A stretch of DNA of 47,782 nt from Phaeoceros laevis (GCA_049999765.1 JBNGIQ010003947.1:1-47782); one strand, 5' to 3'; counted from the first letter of the stretch, positions 34,898-46,680 are shown. Numbers and translations are program-made. Notes: generated by a model from the sequence alone, not told the origin.

Positions 34898-35069
34898 CTT
34901 TTACAGTGCTTGTTTATTTGTTGGTCTTGTTGCTCTTGTAGATGGGGGCTAAGAAAGCCCCTCTTGTCTATAGGGGTTAGGTTTACACTTGACCAGGAAT
35001 AATAACCTTGAGTAATAATAGTTTATTAAAGTTAAACTTTTTTAAAAAATTAGGAGCTTTCTTAGCGGA

Positions 35070-35136
35070 GCTCATGCTAAACATTTGATATCACTTTCAG
35101 CTCATAGCTAAACATTTGATATCACTTTCAGCTCAT
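35070..35136. repeat. 30-bp direct repeat, two copies
   Basis: Two adjacent copies share ctaaacatttgatatcactt, each preceded by gctcat. They open the repeat nest that extends to about 35,811. Confidence 0.85.
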
Positions 35137-35171
35137 ATACTATGATCACTTCGCTCATGCTAAATATTTAT

Positions 35172-35500
35172 TCACCAATGCCACTATGAGTCTATGATCA
35201 CTCCCTCTACCAGTGGCAATGAATTACAGTACGTTGAAGTTGCTCGATGTCAGGATATCTGGATGTAGTGATAATATCACCAATGCTATCATCATTATGC
35301 CCTCTACTATTCGGCAATGAATTAAGGTACGTTGAAGTTGCCTTATGTTAGATGTGCTATTTCACGATGTGCTATTGCTTCCTTCCAGATGAATGCTCAT
35401 ATGGTTAGGTAGTGTCTCCATAGTGATGATATCACCAATGCCACTATCATTATGCCCTCTACCACTCGGCAATGAATTAGGGTATGTTGAAGTTGCCTTA
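35172..35500. repeat. Three-copy dispersed direct repeat
   Basis: Copies near 35172-35243, 35277-35342 and 35431-35498 share tcaccaatgc, a ccctctac string, ggcaatgaatta and acgttgaagttgc (or its gtatgttgaag variant). Spacers between the shared blocks differ in length, so the array is old and partly rearranged. Confidence 0.75.
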
Positions 35501-35605
35501 TATCAAGATGTGCTACTTGTGCAATAGCACATCGCTTCCAAATGGATGCGTAGGTGGTGTCTCTGGTAAGTTGCCTAGTTGCAGTTTTTCTTTGGTGATT
35601 TATTG

Positions 35606-35722
35606 GTAAGGTAACATGTAGTTACTTAATTAGTGAATTTATCCGTAAGGTAACATGTAGTTACTTAATTAGTGAGTTTGTCTATAAGGTAACATGTAGT
35701 TACTTAATTAGTGAGTTTTTCT
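35606..35722. repeat. 39-bp tandem repeat, three copies
   Basis: Units begin at 35606, 35645 and 35684 and share aaggtaacatgtagttactt, then aattagtga. Only a few bases differ, indicating recent expansion. Confidence 0.95.
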
Positions 35723-35728
35723 TTCATG

Positions 35729-35811
35729 CACCATTAGCTTGCCATGGCTTTCAGAGTGACGGGGATCAGGCACACCATTAGCTTGCCATGGCTTTCAGAG
35801 TGACGGGGATC
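35729..35811. repeat. 44-bp tandem repeat, two copies
   Basis: Units starting at 35729 and 35773 share 39 bp exactly (caccattagcttgccatggc through gacggggatc), separated by a 5-bp linker. Confidence 0.95.
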
Positions 35812-36645
35812 CTGCCTGATGTAAGCTAGCCGAATCCCGTGCAATGGCAGCTATGAGTTATGGTGGCGGCAAGTCCGATTGAACTCTCGTGACTAGAGTG
35901 GATAGAAATAGTAGTGCGAAGGTCAAATCCAGCACCGCCATAGCCCGTAGTCTTAAGCAGATTCCTAACCTAAGGTAGCACTGCAATTTCCTTGTTTTTC
36001 ACAAGCTACATTTGTATGAATGCATGATTTGGTTGCCTTTCGCAGCTGTGCTAGACTCACACACTTGTATACAAAGAGGAAAGCAACAAACAGGTGGCCT
36101 ATTTGGTAGGCAGGTTAAGAATTTAGATGCGCACATACACAGGTACAAGTGGAACAATGTGAGACAGTGTCACCTATTACTCCTAGGAGAGTGTCAACCA
36201 TTCCAAACATTATTCCACATCAGATCTAAGACAACAGTTCAAACGGCAGGTCCATCCTGAGTACTTTGATCAATGTCGTTGTACCCAGGTCACCCAAACT
36301 CTCCTGATGGCATTTCATTTCCGCAGTTTCCGCTCATGAAACTAAAAGGTGAAAAAGAACTCCGCCCTGCCTCGTTAAACCAGCCCCAAAAAATACCAAG
36401 CAATTGATAGCAGCTCTCCTAGGAATCTCCAGGATAAATCTGCAGCACATAACGCTCGAGCGGCTCGAGCAAAACTAGATAGCCCAGTCTCTGGGAGGTG
36501 TACTTTGTCGGACAAAACTTTGCAAGTATCCCTTTTGTGAGGCAACAGCTGTTGCTAGCAATCAATGCACTACAGCTGGGATACAGCTCCAAGACACTGA
36601 TGAATATTTGAAGCAGGCCACTCCAGCAAAACGGCCCAAAGACAA

Positions 36646-39600
36646 TTAAAGTACGGCGACTCTGTACGTAGTACAAAACTGCTGCAGTGCTGCTTGCGTG
36701 TTGGGTTCCAGCCCCTGCTGGATTCTGAAGCTAAGCCTTCCAGGCTGCAACATAGAGACTTGACTCACAGCAGTAACTAGAAAGTGCCTGTGATCTGAGA
36801 TGTCCTTGACTGGGTCATCCTCCTTCTTCCCTGCATTGTAAAGCTGAGCATACACCGCTGTGTGGCTCACCACCTCATCCAAGTCAGGAACTTCATTTTC
36901 GTCTTCCACTCTCTGATCCTGAGGTCTGACCAGGAGAGCCAGTGCACTGTTCAATAACTTGCTCCAGACCGACTCTGCAGAATCTGCCAAGAGGACCGGT
37001 GATTCAGATAGCAACTTTGCAGCTGCAACAGTGCACAGTCGGGTCTCAATTTCTCCTGTAATGGCTGTCAGGTTTGGTACCCACACTTTTTCAAGGACCA
37101 TCATGAACATGTTTGCTTGCACAGCCTCAATCGATTTGATCAGGAAATCAGCCCCATGCTTCACGACGACAAGAGACATAAAGATAATCAGCGACTTCAT
37201 CAGCTTCACTGTGCGATGATTATACAGCTTGGCAAATAAATGGCTGAATATCTTCACAATGTAGGGATCCAGCACTTCGACATTCAGGTTTCCTACAACA
37301 GTGTTGAGGATGTAAAATCCTTCATACTCATTGTTCCTTGATTGAAGAAGCATGTCAAAGACTCCGAGTATTTGCATCAGCTGAAAAAGGCAACCACCAG
37401 CACAGAAGTCATCAGCCATTGAGCATCGCTACTTCTGAGAGTGCCTCATCCACAGAGCCCATGCAAAGAAAGACACGGTATGTGCAAAAAACTCATACCA
37501 ACATAGGATATCAGTTGGTAAAACTCACTCAAACTACCAGTCAACTACGGCCTTAACACTTCTACGTTAGTATCCAAAATACAAAGCACACCAAGAAACT
37601 GATAAAAATCTTAGAGCAATCACATTGAGACTCACATAATTTCCTTGGTTGATCTCTTGAGGTGCCCTTTGAAGGTAGGCTTGTAGCAGCCTCACCAAGG
37701 CAGGCACATTAGCGGTTCGTTTCCACAGATCAGGGGTCAAAAGAGGGGGGAAAATACAAAGATAAGGAGAAGGAAGTGGAAGCTGTCTTGTTTCCATAAG
37801 CTGCGCCAGAATTTGGAAGACATAGGGGGCAAATTCAACCACATCTAGCTGCAAGACCGTATCAACCACAGGAAATAGCAGAGTTTCATACTCTGAGATA
37901 AGTTCTGGATTGTTTGTACAACCCCTTCTCAAAAGGGCAGCAACAGACTCAAAAAGGTAGTGATTGAAGCTAGGGTTTGTGGGGTTTTTGCAAACTTCTG
38001 CCAGTATGCGGGTAAGCTCTTTCAAGACTGCTTTGCTTAAGTCTCCAATATCTGCCATGGAGAGCACTCTCATGATGCATTTCATGACATAGGCATTCTC
38101 CTGAGACTCAGGAAACTTCAGAGCACTAAAAAGATTGGTAAGAAGCGGTTGTGCAAACGGCACTAAGTCTGTAGGTAAGTACCGGGGCTGCTTGTCATCC
38201 CTCACAACCAAAATCTTCTCTATGCAGTTCGCAGCATATGAGTGAACCACGTTCGATTCTGCCACAAGAAACCCCATGACCTGAGGCAACAACTCCAGCA
38301 TCATCTGTTTTGGTATCTGCCTTCGGAAGGTCGTCAAAAACTTCAGGGCATCGGCTTTCAAGATAGACTGAGTGTTCAAATCATAGTTCCGAAGCTCTGG
38401 TACAATTTGCGTTCCAAAAAACTGCTCTACATTGACAAGATCTGAAGATGCCACCCCTCCAGAAGACTGCTTTGGTGCAAGGGAAACTATCAGGTAAACA
38501 GCACAGTTTTTGGGTTTCCAGTTTTGTGCAGGATTTGAAGAATATTCTGCGAGCATTGCTTCTATGTATGCAGAGAACATTCTCGTAACCTGTATACAAG
38601 CATGCAAACGTGAGAGTCAGCTGAAAGGCAACTTGAAAAAAAAAAGCATAATCAATATTTACAGAGCCTATAAGTTATCAGATAGATGAGTCTGGAGAAA
38701 CATTGCTTGTACCTGCTCTTGGTAGTGTGTAGACAGGCCCTTGATGAGCTCACAGGCCATCCTCCTCCTTGTTTCCAAGTCACTGCCCTCCATATCCCTT
38801 CTGATGTATTCAACATGATTCATCTCAAAAAGCTCCTCATCTTCTTCTCGGATCCTCACATTGGGAATAATGATGCTTTCACATATTTGTTTCTGCGTAG
38901 CAGCATCACTAAAGAGAGCATGGTGAACGCTTTTACTCGCTGTCGTCAGGAACTTGATGGCAGCAGTTGCAAGGCGATCATGGCTTGGGAACTGAGAGAC
39001 ATTCATCAAGAGGCTCCACAGATCCGTCGCAAACTCTGTCAGGAATGGTGAGAACTCCTCCTCGTTCTTCTCCATGTACAGGTTAATATTCTCACAAATT
39101 GCCACTTTTACTTGATCCAGAACTGACTCCTTGCTTTCATCGCTCTCCTTCAAAGCGGGGTTGGAATAGGTCAAATATTTGTGAAACCCTGCCATCCATT
39201 CTGTCATATGATTCTCAAAAAACTCTGGAAGCTCTTGAAAATTCAAGGAATAAAAGACACGGCAACACAGTCGCTGGATTTCCAACAAGGGCTCAAGAAC
39301 AGCTGGCGACTCTGGATTGGCATCAATTAAGGACCCTGTCTTGGTGAAAATCTCTAACAAAGGTGCTGCAAATCCGTCAAGACAGTACTTGAGATCCACA
39401 TATAGATCGTTGCTTTTGTATTCATACCTAAACCGTTTGAAAATTGAGTTTGCAGTCTGGAGGACCCCATTGATCACTGAGTAGTCGGTCGATGACTGCA
39501 GCTGGTCCACAAGGGCTGGGAGAAGAGTATTCCACTTCTTAGGAAAATCGTACTTGCTCATGATCACAAGAGCTTCACTAAGCTGAGACTGGATCTTCGG

Positions 39601-39927
39601 TGGCATCCGAATCATGAGGCCAACGATTAGACCTTTCACCTGTTCCTTTTCTTGGTCATCAAGAGGAGCCAAATCAGGGCTAGTCTCGGGATCCGCTGCG
39701 TGCCAGCGAAACTTGACCATGTTCTTGAAATTGACAGCCGCAGACAGCCGCAACTGCTCGTCCACTGCTGGCTCGGACAAGAGACGAAGCACAGCAATCC
39801 CATAATCGGGACGCTTCGCCGCCTCCTTTAGATATTCCTCTGCCTGCTTTCTTGGCTCCAGGTTGGGAGCCAATGACTGCAGAAACCAGTGCGCAAGTGA
39901 CTGCAAAAGCTCATCCTGGCCCTGCAT
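36646..39927 (-). CDS. CAS: Exportin-2 / CAS (CSE1), importin-alpha re-exporter
   Basis: Three exons (39927-38713, 38589-37636, 37380-36646) give 967 residues, the normal length. The importin-beta N-terminal region is at about residues 25-100 (QAEEYLKEAAKRPDYGIAVL). HEAT-repeat Cse1 sequences follow (SKYDFPKKWNTLLPAL, MNHVEYIRRDMEGSDLETRR, EYETLLFPVV). The CAS C-terminal domain ends with a typical tail (NTQAALQQFCTTYRV). With RanGTP it carries importin-alpha back from nucleus to cytoplasm. The start chosen is MQGQDELL, nine codons inside the longest frame. The intron at 37635-37381 uses gtgagt and a T-rich acceptor. The gene is divergent from the one at 40824, with about 900 bp between starts. 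Confidence 0.95.
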
Positions 39928-40823
39928 GTTGCCGAGCTGCCAGAGGTGGCACAAGGTTCAATCCACAGCTCCTCAACGAACATTCAATACTTGGACCCTT
40001 ACAGACGAGCTGGCAGTGTTTTCAGCTGCCTTGCAGTTGCAGCGACCATACTTCCCAGACTAGGTCTTTCCAGGAATTTCAACAGCCGCAAAGAAATTCC
40101 GGGTACTTCATATCAGAAACAGGGCCGCGAACAACCACCTACGGTAGCATCAACAGAATCAGAAACGGAGCAGCCCTAATCGTTCCTGGAAGCAAGCTGC
40201 AGCCGACTCCGCCCAGTACGAACTTGAACGCGATCTTGTGGTTTCGCAAGGCCACACACTGAAACAATCTTCAACACCGGCAGTGTGCCGTAGACGGCAA
40301 GCTGTACAACCCAGGCACCTCCAAATAGTAGGTCCAGTCTGCAGTCAAGTCCCGTGACCCTGATCAATCAAACTCCTCTTCGACTTCAAATGATGCCCTG
40401 CAAGCGTAAAATGCAGCTGTACCTCTTCAAACAAAGCAGGAGCACTTAACGGCGACCATGCCCAGAATGACAGAAGCATCCCAGCTGTCAACCGGACGCA
40501 CAGCGACATCAAATGGCCATCCCAGCGACAGAATTCTCGATGCAGGACGAAATGCTGCCAAATCAGCCGTGACGTATCCCACCTTGCCACTTAGGCTTCC
40601 CTTGTCGAATCGTGACCATGTAGGGCAGCGAATTTGAAAACCAGTACCATCAGTAGGTTGGTCATTATATTTCCTGTTTCACACCGTCGCTACTGCTTGC
40701 CAGCGGAACACTGACGAAAGCCGACCTGCCACTTGGCGCCCTCGTCTATGATGCCTGCCACTGAATCGATGAGTCCGATCTTTGAATCCTTCAAAGGTTC
40801 CTTCAGCCTTCCGGTCGTGAAAG
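39928..40823. other. Divergent intergenic region
   Basis: The region between the minus-strand exportin start and the plus-strand gene at 40824 likely holds both promoters. Frames up to 136 codons here lack recognisable motifs. Confidence 0.45.
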
Positions 40824-41258
40824 ATGGTTGAGCCTGTGCCGGCGTACCTCCTGTCTGAGGTTGAGGTGATGGAGAGCAGTACTCATCTGGCCACGGATCC
40901 AGATATCGGTGGAAAGCCAGGAACAACACCTGCTTCAGCAGTCAGTAATTCCAGCGACGAGGCTGCCGAGGCTGCATCGGCCACTCCGACGGCCGGTGGC
41001 AGACACAGGAGCAGCTTCGGGTCGGGTCCTGCTGTGCCAGACATGACTCCCACAACTGAAAATGCCTATGGCGGTGGCCTGTACGGCATGGATCGTGATG
41101 GAAGTAGCGGCCACGACTCTGCAACCTTGGGCAGGGCAAGCGATTTTCAGAGCGCAGAAGGCTTGGCGACTGACATGCCCGCTCATCATGTCGAGCACGA
41201 GCCACCTTCCACTGGCGACAGAGATCTGGATATAACTGGTCAGTCATACATTCAGTGA
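40824..41258 (+). CDS. Unrecognised 144-residue, low-complexity protein
   Basis: One exon encodes a hydrophilic protein rich in Ser, Thr, Gly, Ala, Asp and Glu. No hydrophobic core or transmembrane span is seen, so it is probably largely disordered. Short segments (RSSFGSGPAVPDMTP, AYGGGLYGMDRDGS) look like conserved islands of plant hypothetical or stress-related proteins, but I cannot name a family. Composition resembles LEA-like proteins without a diagnostic motif. The frame may be the complete gene or the main exon of one with an untranslated leader. Confidence 0.5.
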   Translation: MVEPVPAYLLSEVEVMESSTHLATDPDIGGKPGTTPASAVSNSSDEAAEAASATPTAGGRHRSSFGSGPAVPDMTPTTENAYGGGLYGMDRDGSSGHDSATLGRASDFQSAEGLATDMPAHHVEHEPPSTGDRDLDITGQSYIQ

Positions 41259-41615
41259 GCTGCTTGCCAAGAGTAGTTTGAACGAAGTCTTGTTTTAAAT
41301 ACTGTATGTACAGTTGTCATGTTGAAGGCATCCTCAGCAAAAGCTACAGGTGTAAGTAGGTCTCATGAATAGAGAACATGTAGGGCAACTCTGCTGAAGA
41401 TGGCACTGGCTTCGTGGTTTCTAGCTTGTAATTATCCAGTGTGTGAGACACCTATGTGTTTTATCGGTTCTGTGCTTAAAGAAGCAGTTCTCTCAAGTTT
41501 GCACCCCAGCTGAGCTCGCTCAGCAACTTTAACATAGTTTTGCACTGGTGATAGTTTGTAGGACGAAGGGCACTAACTTCTAGCTCTACACAATAGCTCT
41601 ACCCCATCAGCTCGA

Positions 41616-43168
41616 CTATCCTCTTTGACTCAAGCTGAAATCTGGGCTTTGATCAGCCAACTCTTCCGGAGAGATTCCCAGAGCCGCAGGAAGTGTTGTT
41701 GCAGATGGTCCTCTGAACTTGAAACTACACAGGCAGTAGGAACAGCTAGGTTCGGATCACAAATGCAAAAAACCAGACACATCCAACGGAGCTGAAAAGG
41801 TTGGAAGAGCAACGGTAAAGGGAACCTACTGGCATGACCTGCTCGCGGGAGTATCCTCGATGTTGAACTCAGCTACTAGTCCTCCAGTTACTCTCACTAA
41901 AGGTGCGTACGACGCAGCTGGCTGTCAATTCATCGCTCCTTGTTACGAAGGTGACCTCAACAATATGAAAAACGTTGGGACACTAAAGACATCCATTGCA
42001 GATTACAGAGGGCAAAGATTCCAGCGTTGCAAAATCACAAAGAAAATGGGCAGTGCTTACGTAGACGACAGCTGAGGTTCCCACCACGAGCAGAAGGTCG
42101 CATTTATCCAAAGCTTCATCCACTTGATCCACGATACTCAGCTCAAGAGACTCATTGAACCACACCACATGGGGTCTTAACAAGCCGTTGCACTTCTTGC
42201 ACCGTGGAAGTTCTATTGGCGGTATTCGCGCATCGACAGCCCTAGCATCTGGAGCACCCTATGAGGACAAGCACAACGTCATACCAAGTAATCTGGCAGG
42301 TCTTTTCTCAAAGACCATGCCCGGACATGATAAGTGCTTACTTTGCCATCGAGAGAAGGGCAGATAGGCATGTCCAGATTCTCAAGCACATCGCCACAGT
42401 GGCAGCACCTCGTTTTCCAAAGTGAACCATGTAGCTCCACCACACCTTTGCTGCCTGCTTTCAAGTGAAGTCCATCAATATTCTGCACAGAAATCACAGT
42501 TGAGGTACTATTTCACCTCTGAACGAGGTCGTTATTCAGGAGATGTGAATAATAGGTACAGCAGACAAGTCGAAAGCTACCTGCGTTAAGACTGTGAACT
42601 GCTTCCCTTCTCTTTCACACCTCTTTTGAAACGCAGCAAGTGCGTAGTGACCTGCATTTGGAGTAGCCTTGGACACAATACATCTGTGTGAGGTCGCCCA
42701 CAATTAGGACACCCTCTGCGAAGTGGACAAGGAGAAAAATAGTTGCAGGCTGTGCGGACAGTTTCAAACCTCCTGTAGTGGTAGAACTCCCAGACAAGCG
42801 AGGGATTTCCAGCAAAAGCTGCTGGAGTAGCCAGACTCTGCAACGTACGGCTGCAGATGTCAGAAAAGTAGCCAGTTGAACTTAGGGTTGATTCAAGCAA
42901 CTAGGTTTCCAAGTCCGAACATACGGTTGCCTCCCAGTCTCGCCATAGTCCACCTTCGCCCCTGAACGTGGGGATGCCAGACTCTGCTGAAATGCCAGCT
43001 CCAGTCAGCACAGTAATCTTCTGCAATAGAGTGAGGAATAGCTCCAGTCAGCTCAAAGGATTGAATCAGAGAATTTCACTTAAATGGACTCGGTTAGCCT
43101 ACCGATGCATTCGCCAGCACCGTAGAGAAGTCTGTGACCTCAGGGGCCTGGCTGAAGGAGCAGGCCAT
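41616..43168 (-). CDS. SIRT5-like (class III) NAD-dependent protein deacylase
   Basis: Eight exons (43168-43103, 43020-42925, 42837-42760, 42667-42581, 42482-42342, 42258-42061, 41921-41839, 41724-41616) give 285 residues with consistent phases. The NAD-binding motif is [15 protein letters not shown] (about 29-43), and the catalytic histidine is in ELHG at about 127. The zinc site is C135/C138 and C176/C179 (TRCCHC, PRCKKC). The C-terminal half matches class III sirtuins ([36 protein letters not shown]). Tyr73 and Arg76 in EFYHYRR are the pair that in SIRT5 recognises succinyl, malonyl or glutaryl lysine. The N-terminus is very short, with no clear targeting peptide. The donor at 42760/42759 (end of exon 3) is the weakest junction. 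Seed plants are known mainly for SRT1 (class IV) and SRT2 (class II), so this type is notable. Confidence 0.9.
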
Positions 43169-43560
43169 CAGGGGCTTCTTCCGTGAAAGGCACCGGCGGA
43201 AGATCGCAGAATTTTCATAGAGCAGTCTCATTGGAGACTTCAACAAGAACATGACATCCAATCTGGCCGTAAAGAAAAAGCAGGAGAACGGGTCTCATTC
43301 TTTGATTCTTTGACCATGTCAATCAAATGGCAAGAGATGAACAATTGGACTCACACGCCACCAGATCAGCGTGCTGATAGCAACTCTAGCAACGTGCTGA
43401 TAGGAGAAGCCCAGCTGGATCCGTCTCTGTAGTCCTTGAAGATAGTTTCGACCGGCATCCCCTAGCGGGAATTGCTTTCAACCTGGTTGAAACTTTCGCC
43501 CATTTAAAGGATAACTTATTGTACAGCAGAAAGCACGTCGAGCAGCTGGCGCGAGCTAGT

Positions 43561-45613
43561 CTAAATGGCCATGTCTTCCTCAACTTCGCTGTCAGTATCA
43601 TCGCAGAACTGCTCTTGTATGTTGAGGATGTTGATAGTCGGCTGCTTGAGAGGTGTGAGAAAACCCGAAGGCAGCACCAATTTCGAGAGCAAGAGGCCCA
43701 TGGTGATGGCCAGAGCCACCATGGTCATGTCAAACACGAACCCCATCCCGGCAATAACGTCATTCTCAAGCAGACCAACCACTCCTTTGATGCCGATACC
43801 TCCAGGAACCAAAAGGAGGATCCCTGAAAACAGCATCACCAGAGGCAGATCGCCAGTGAAGTATGAGTAGGAGGTACCTGCACTCAGCACCACAACCACA
43901 GAGAACACTCAGCAACAAGCCCCTCCAAGCAACAGCATCTCCTCTTCACCTTCCGGAAGCACAAGATGCATTAGGGCATTAGGACCAAACCTGTGAGACC
44001 GATGGCAAAGGCTGCTATAATGGTAGCGGCGCTGTTGCCCAGACCTATACTTGCAATGTCCTTGGCTATCCAACCGACAAATGCGGCCAGAGTCATGCCA
44101 GTCCATTGCTGCCACCGGGAGTGCAAGAGGATGTTCAAGGACAGCGCGTAACCGAGGAACCTGTTACACCCGACCAAAAAGAATCAGGACTGGCAGACAG
44201 GACCGTGACCTGGAGGACGAGGCAGGGTATCTTACCAGACGAAACTCCAATACATGGAGATATGAGAAGGCTCGCAAGCCATTTCTGGCCGTTTTTTGGA
44301 CCAAAAAACCAGGTCGTCCCCAATTGCCAACCCGAACCCGATCTGCAGCGATGCGAACAGTGCAGACATGATGCGGGAGGCACCAGTCACCTGTGCACTT
44401 GCCACCATGTCGCTCACTCCAAGTGTGAGTGACAGTCCTGACCAAGGTGTAACACAGGCATCGAGATTCCATTAGGTGGTGAGTCAATGGTCATCAATGA
44501 CAGATCCTGACCGAGAGCAAAGATCTAAAGCACCTGGAAGGACTCTACACAGAGCACCGAGTGCCACCGCATAGTAGCACACATTGTACGCGGTAACATA
44601 CACACTGAGCAACCTCGCCAGAAATGAGACCACCAAGGGGGAGATAAATTTGAAAATATTTGTGAAAAGAGATGAGCTGGCCTGGAAGCTGTCCAGAAGT
44701 CCCACTACAAAGCCCAAACTCAGAGCTAGCAGTCCATCATAAAGGCTGCCTGCAAGCACAGTCATGCCCTACATCAATTCAGCATCAGGCGTGGGAGACT
44801 CATTCAAAGCATCCAAGCTAGCTGAATGACCTAGGGCAGGGAATAATACCGTCAAAGAGCAACAAAGCCGCACACCCAGACGAGACTGAGAACCCGAGCA
44901 GCCTCCAGTAAATTTGTCCAAACTCTGGTAGCGCATTGGCAATTGCCTTCAGCCGCCAATACGCCAGAAACACGGGGGTGTCTGGTTGCCCCACCTTGTT
45001 GGCAAGCTGATCCGCACGGCCCAGCTTGTCCGCATCATGCCCGATCTCAACCTTGAGGAGATGCACCTCTGCGGGCCTGCAGCAACAACCGCAGTAGTCA
45101 GATCAACGTCCTCGGCCCTGGAGAGGATGAAGCGATGCCGGCAATGTCAGCGCACCTCGAGTGGCTGTCGTTGTCAAAGGACATGAGAATGAGAGAGGGG
45201 AAGACCGCAACCTCCAGCTCCACGTCAAGCCGATTGGCTGCCTTCTCGATAAGGTACTCGGTTCTGGACGCAGTGCTGCCATAGCTGTGCAGCGATGTAG
45301 CCAGCCGGATGAGGAACTTCCGACGGAGGGACTGTGTCCATTGTGACCCCGCGGGCTTGGTCTGCCACCGCTGGACTGTGAAGACAAGATCCTCCAACAC
45401 CTTATCGTAGTGAGCACAAGCAGCTGGATAAGGAATTCACACCTAGTAAAAACAAAGAAGCCTTGAGAATGTTCTCCTACCAATTTCTGCCTCCGTCAGT
45501 TTAGATCGAGGCTGGTGCGGTTCGTGTGGCGCCTTCTTGCCGTCAGCAGAACCGCCAGGTAAGAAACTTAAAAGCAGCTTCTGCTTCAGGCTGGAAGAGT
45601 GTGCCAAGGCCAT
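43561..45613 (-). CDS. ThrE-family (DUF1212/PRM10-like) threonine/serine exporter-like membrane protein
   Basis: Seven exons (45613-45481, 45423-45156, 45076-44850, 44749-44534, 44437-44236, 44160-43991, 43877-43561) give 510 residues. The N-terminal half is the ThrE N-terminal domain (KFLIRLATSLHSYGSTASRT, LEVAVFPSLILMSFDND), ending in FDG joined to SLYDGLLALSLG. A run of about ten hydrophobic spans follows (FVVGLLD, VCYYAVALGALCRVLPGLS, LFASLQIGFGLAIGDD, ATIIAAFAIGLTG, GILLLVPGGIGIKG). A short acidic cytosolic tail closes the protein. Family members include bacterial ThrE and fungal pheromone-regulated Prm10. Transport of small amino acids is known for the bacterial member, and plant substrates are unknown. 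I chose the start MALAHSS (ATGGCC) because upstream sequence leaves the family pattern. It sits 390 bp upstream of the sirtuin on the same strand. Confidence 0.88.
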
Positions 45614-46640
45614 CTTGTTGGCCCTTGCTCACCGGGCAGTTCAAATCCCAGGGGGCAATTTTCGCCACCAGCTTTCGAAAGCTCTTCTCTGGCAATGGGA
45701 AGAGCCTGTAGCTTCTCCGTTTCACCATCAACCAGCTCGATCCAGTCCTGTTCCAGGCTGAATGGAGAAATTGTCGCAGTTGGATCGACCGCTCCAAACC
45801 AGCTCCAATGCATAAGTGGACGCACCAAGCAAACCATCAAAAAAAGGAGCGCCTGTCACACACAGCGCCGTGGGGGATTTTTCACACAGTTGTGCGGCTC
45901 ATATACACAGCAGCTCCCGCCTTTTGATCCAGTCCGTGAAGGCGCAGAGGGTGCAGAGGGGGAGACACCAACCAGTGCAGAAAAAAGAGGAGATAGTGAA
46001 GGAGGAAGTAGCCACAAACAAGAACTTAGCCTGTGAAAAAAGTGACCAACCGCCAGCAGTAGGCAGGGCCGAGAATGTGCAGGGGAGGAAGTGTAGGCAG
46101 GGAAAGCTGCTAAACAGTTGGAGGACCCTGTTCGGAGTTGCGAGTAACGACACTCCCGCTACGCCGATGCGGGGCTCCGGGCACTGTTGGGCTAATTGGA
46201 ACATCATGATTTGCTTAACTTTTGACAGAACATTTGTCAATTGTGTCCGTCGATAAGTTAAGGCACACGAGTTGACAGGCGGTGGTCCCCACCACCTGCC
46301 ATCCGGTATCCCTCGCCACGGCCCTCCATAAAAGCTCCAAGGCATGCCCATTCCCGGCATCCGACGGCATCCCACGCCATCTAAGGCCGCGTGTCCAAGA
46401 GGCATATTCCTTGCCGTGTTATTCTTTAATAAAATGCCATTAATATTATACGTTCCACAATGCGGACTCCACATCGTATATTCACCGCTGCTGGCATTGT
46501 ATACATCTAAAACCCCACACATTTGCCTAACGGAAAAGGAGAAAAGACGTTGGCTCAAGGTTTCTGCGTACCGCTTACGCGTTCCTTTCCCAACGTTAGG
46601 AATGCGTTAGGAACGCGTATTTTTTGGTGTAAGACGTTCC
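45614..46640. other. Intergenic, upstream of the ThrE-like gene
   Basis: This should contain the ThrE-like promoter. Frames of 145, 146 and 219 codons overlap one another on both strands and lack motifs, so I regard them as non-coding. A purine-rich tract (gaggg, gaagg) lies at 45,930-46,010. Confidence 0.45.
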
Positions 46641-46660
46641 CACTTCTAGGGTTTAGGGTA

Positions 46661-46680
46661 ACCCTGAAACGTTTCAGGGT
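46661..46680. repeat. Perfect 20-bp palindrome with nearby AAACGTT repeats
   Basis: ACCCTGAAACGTTTCAGGGT at 46661-46680 is an exact palindrome. The motif gaaacgtt recurs within 50 bp (46685-46692, 46706-46713) and aaacgttttt at 46725. Such clustered motifs are common in subterminal regions of hAT-type transposons, which would fit the transposase remnant 450 bp further right. Confidence 0.85.

Larger units (their letters stand above)
34903..36645. other. Repeat-rich intergenic region downstream of the tRNA
   Basis: AT-rich sequence holding the four minisatellite groups listed separately. After 35,815 I see no gene or recognisable element. The short frame at 36012-36260 has no motif. The last 250 bp before 36646 should be the 3' UTR of the exportin gene. 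Confidence 0.5.

Noticed and set aside
35070-35811. Repeat nest considered as a CRISPR array
   Set aside because: Units are directly adjacent or irregularly spaced without unique spacers of uniform length, and the genome is eukaryotic.
45599-46558. Frames of 145, 146 and 219 codons on both strands
   Set aside because: Mutually overlapping, no motifs, and located in the expected promoter region of the ThrE-like gene.
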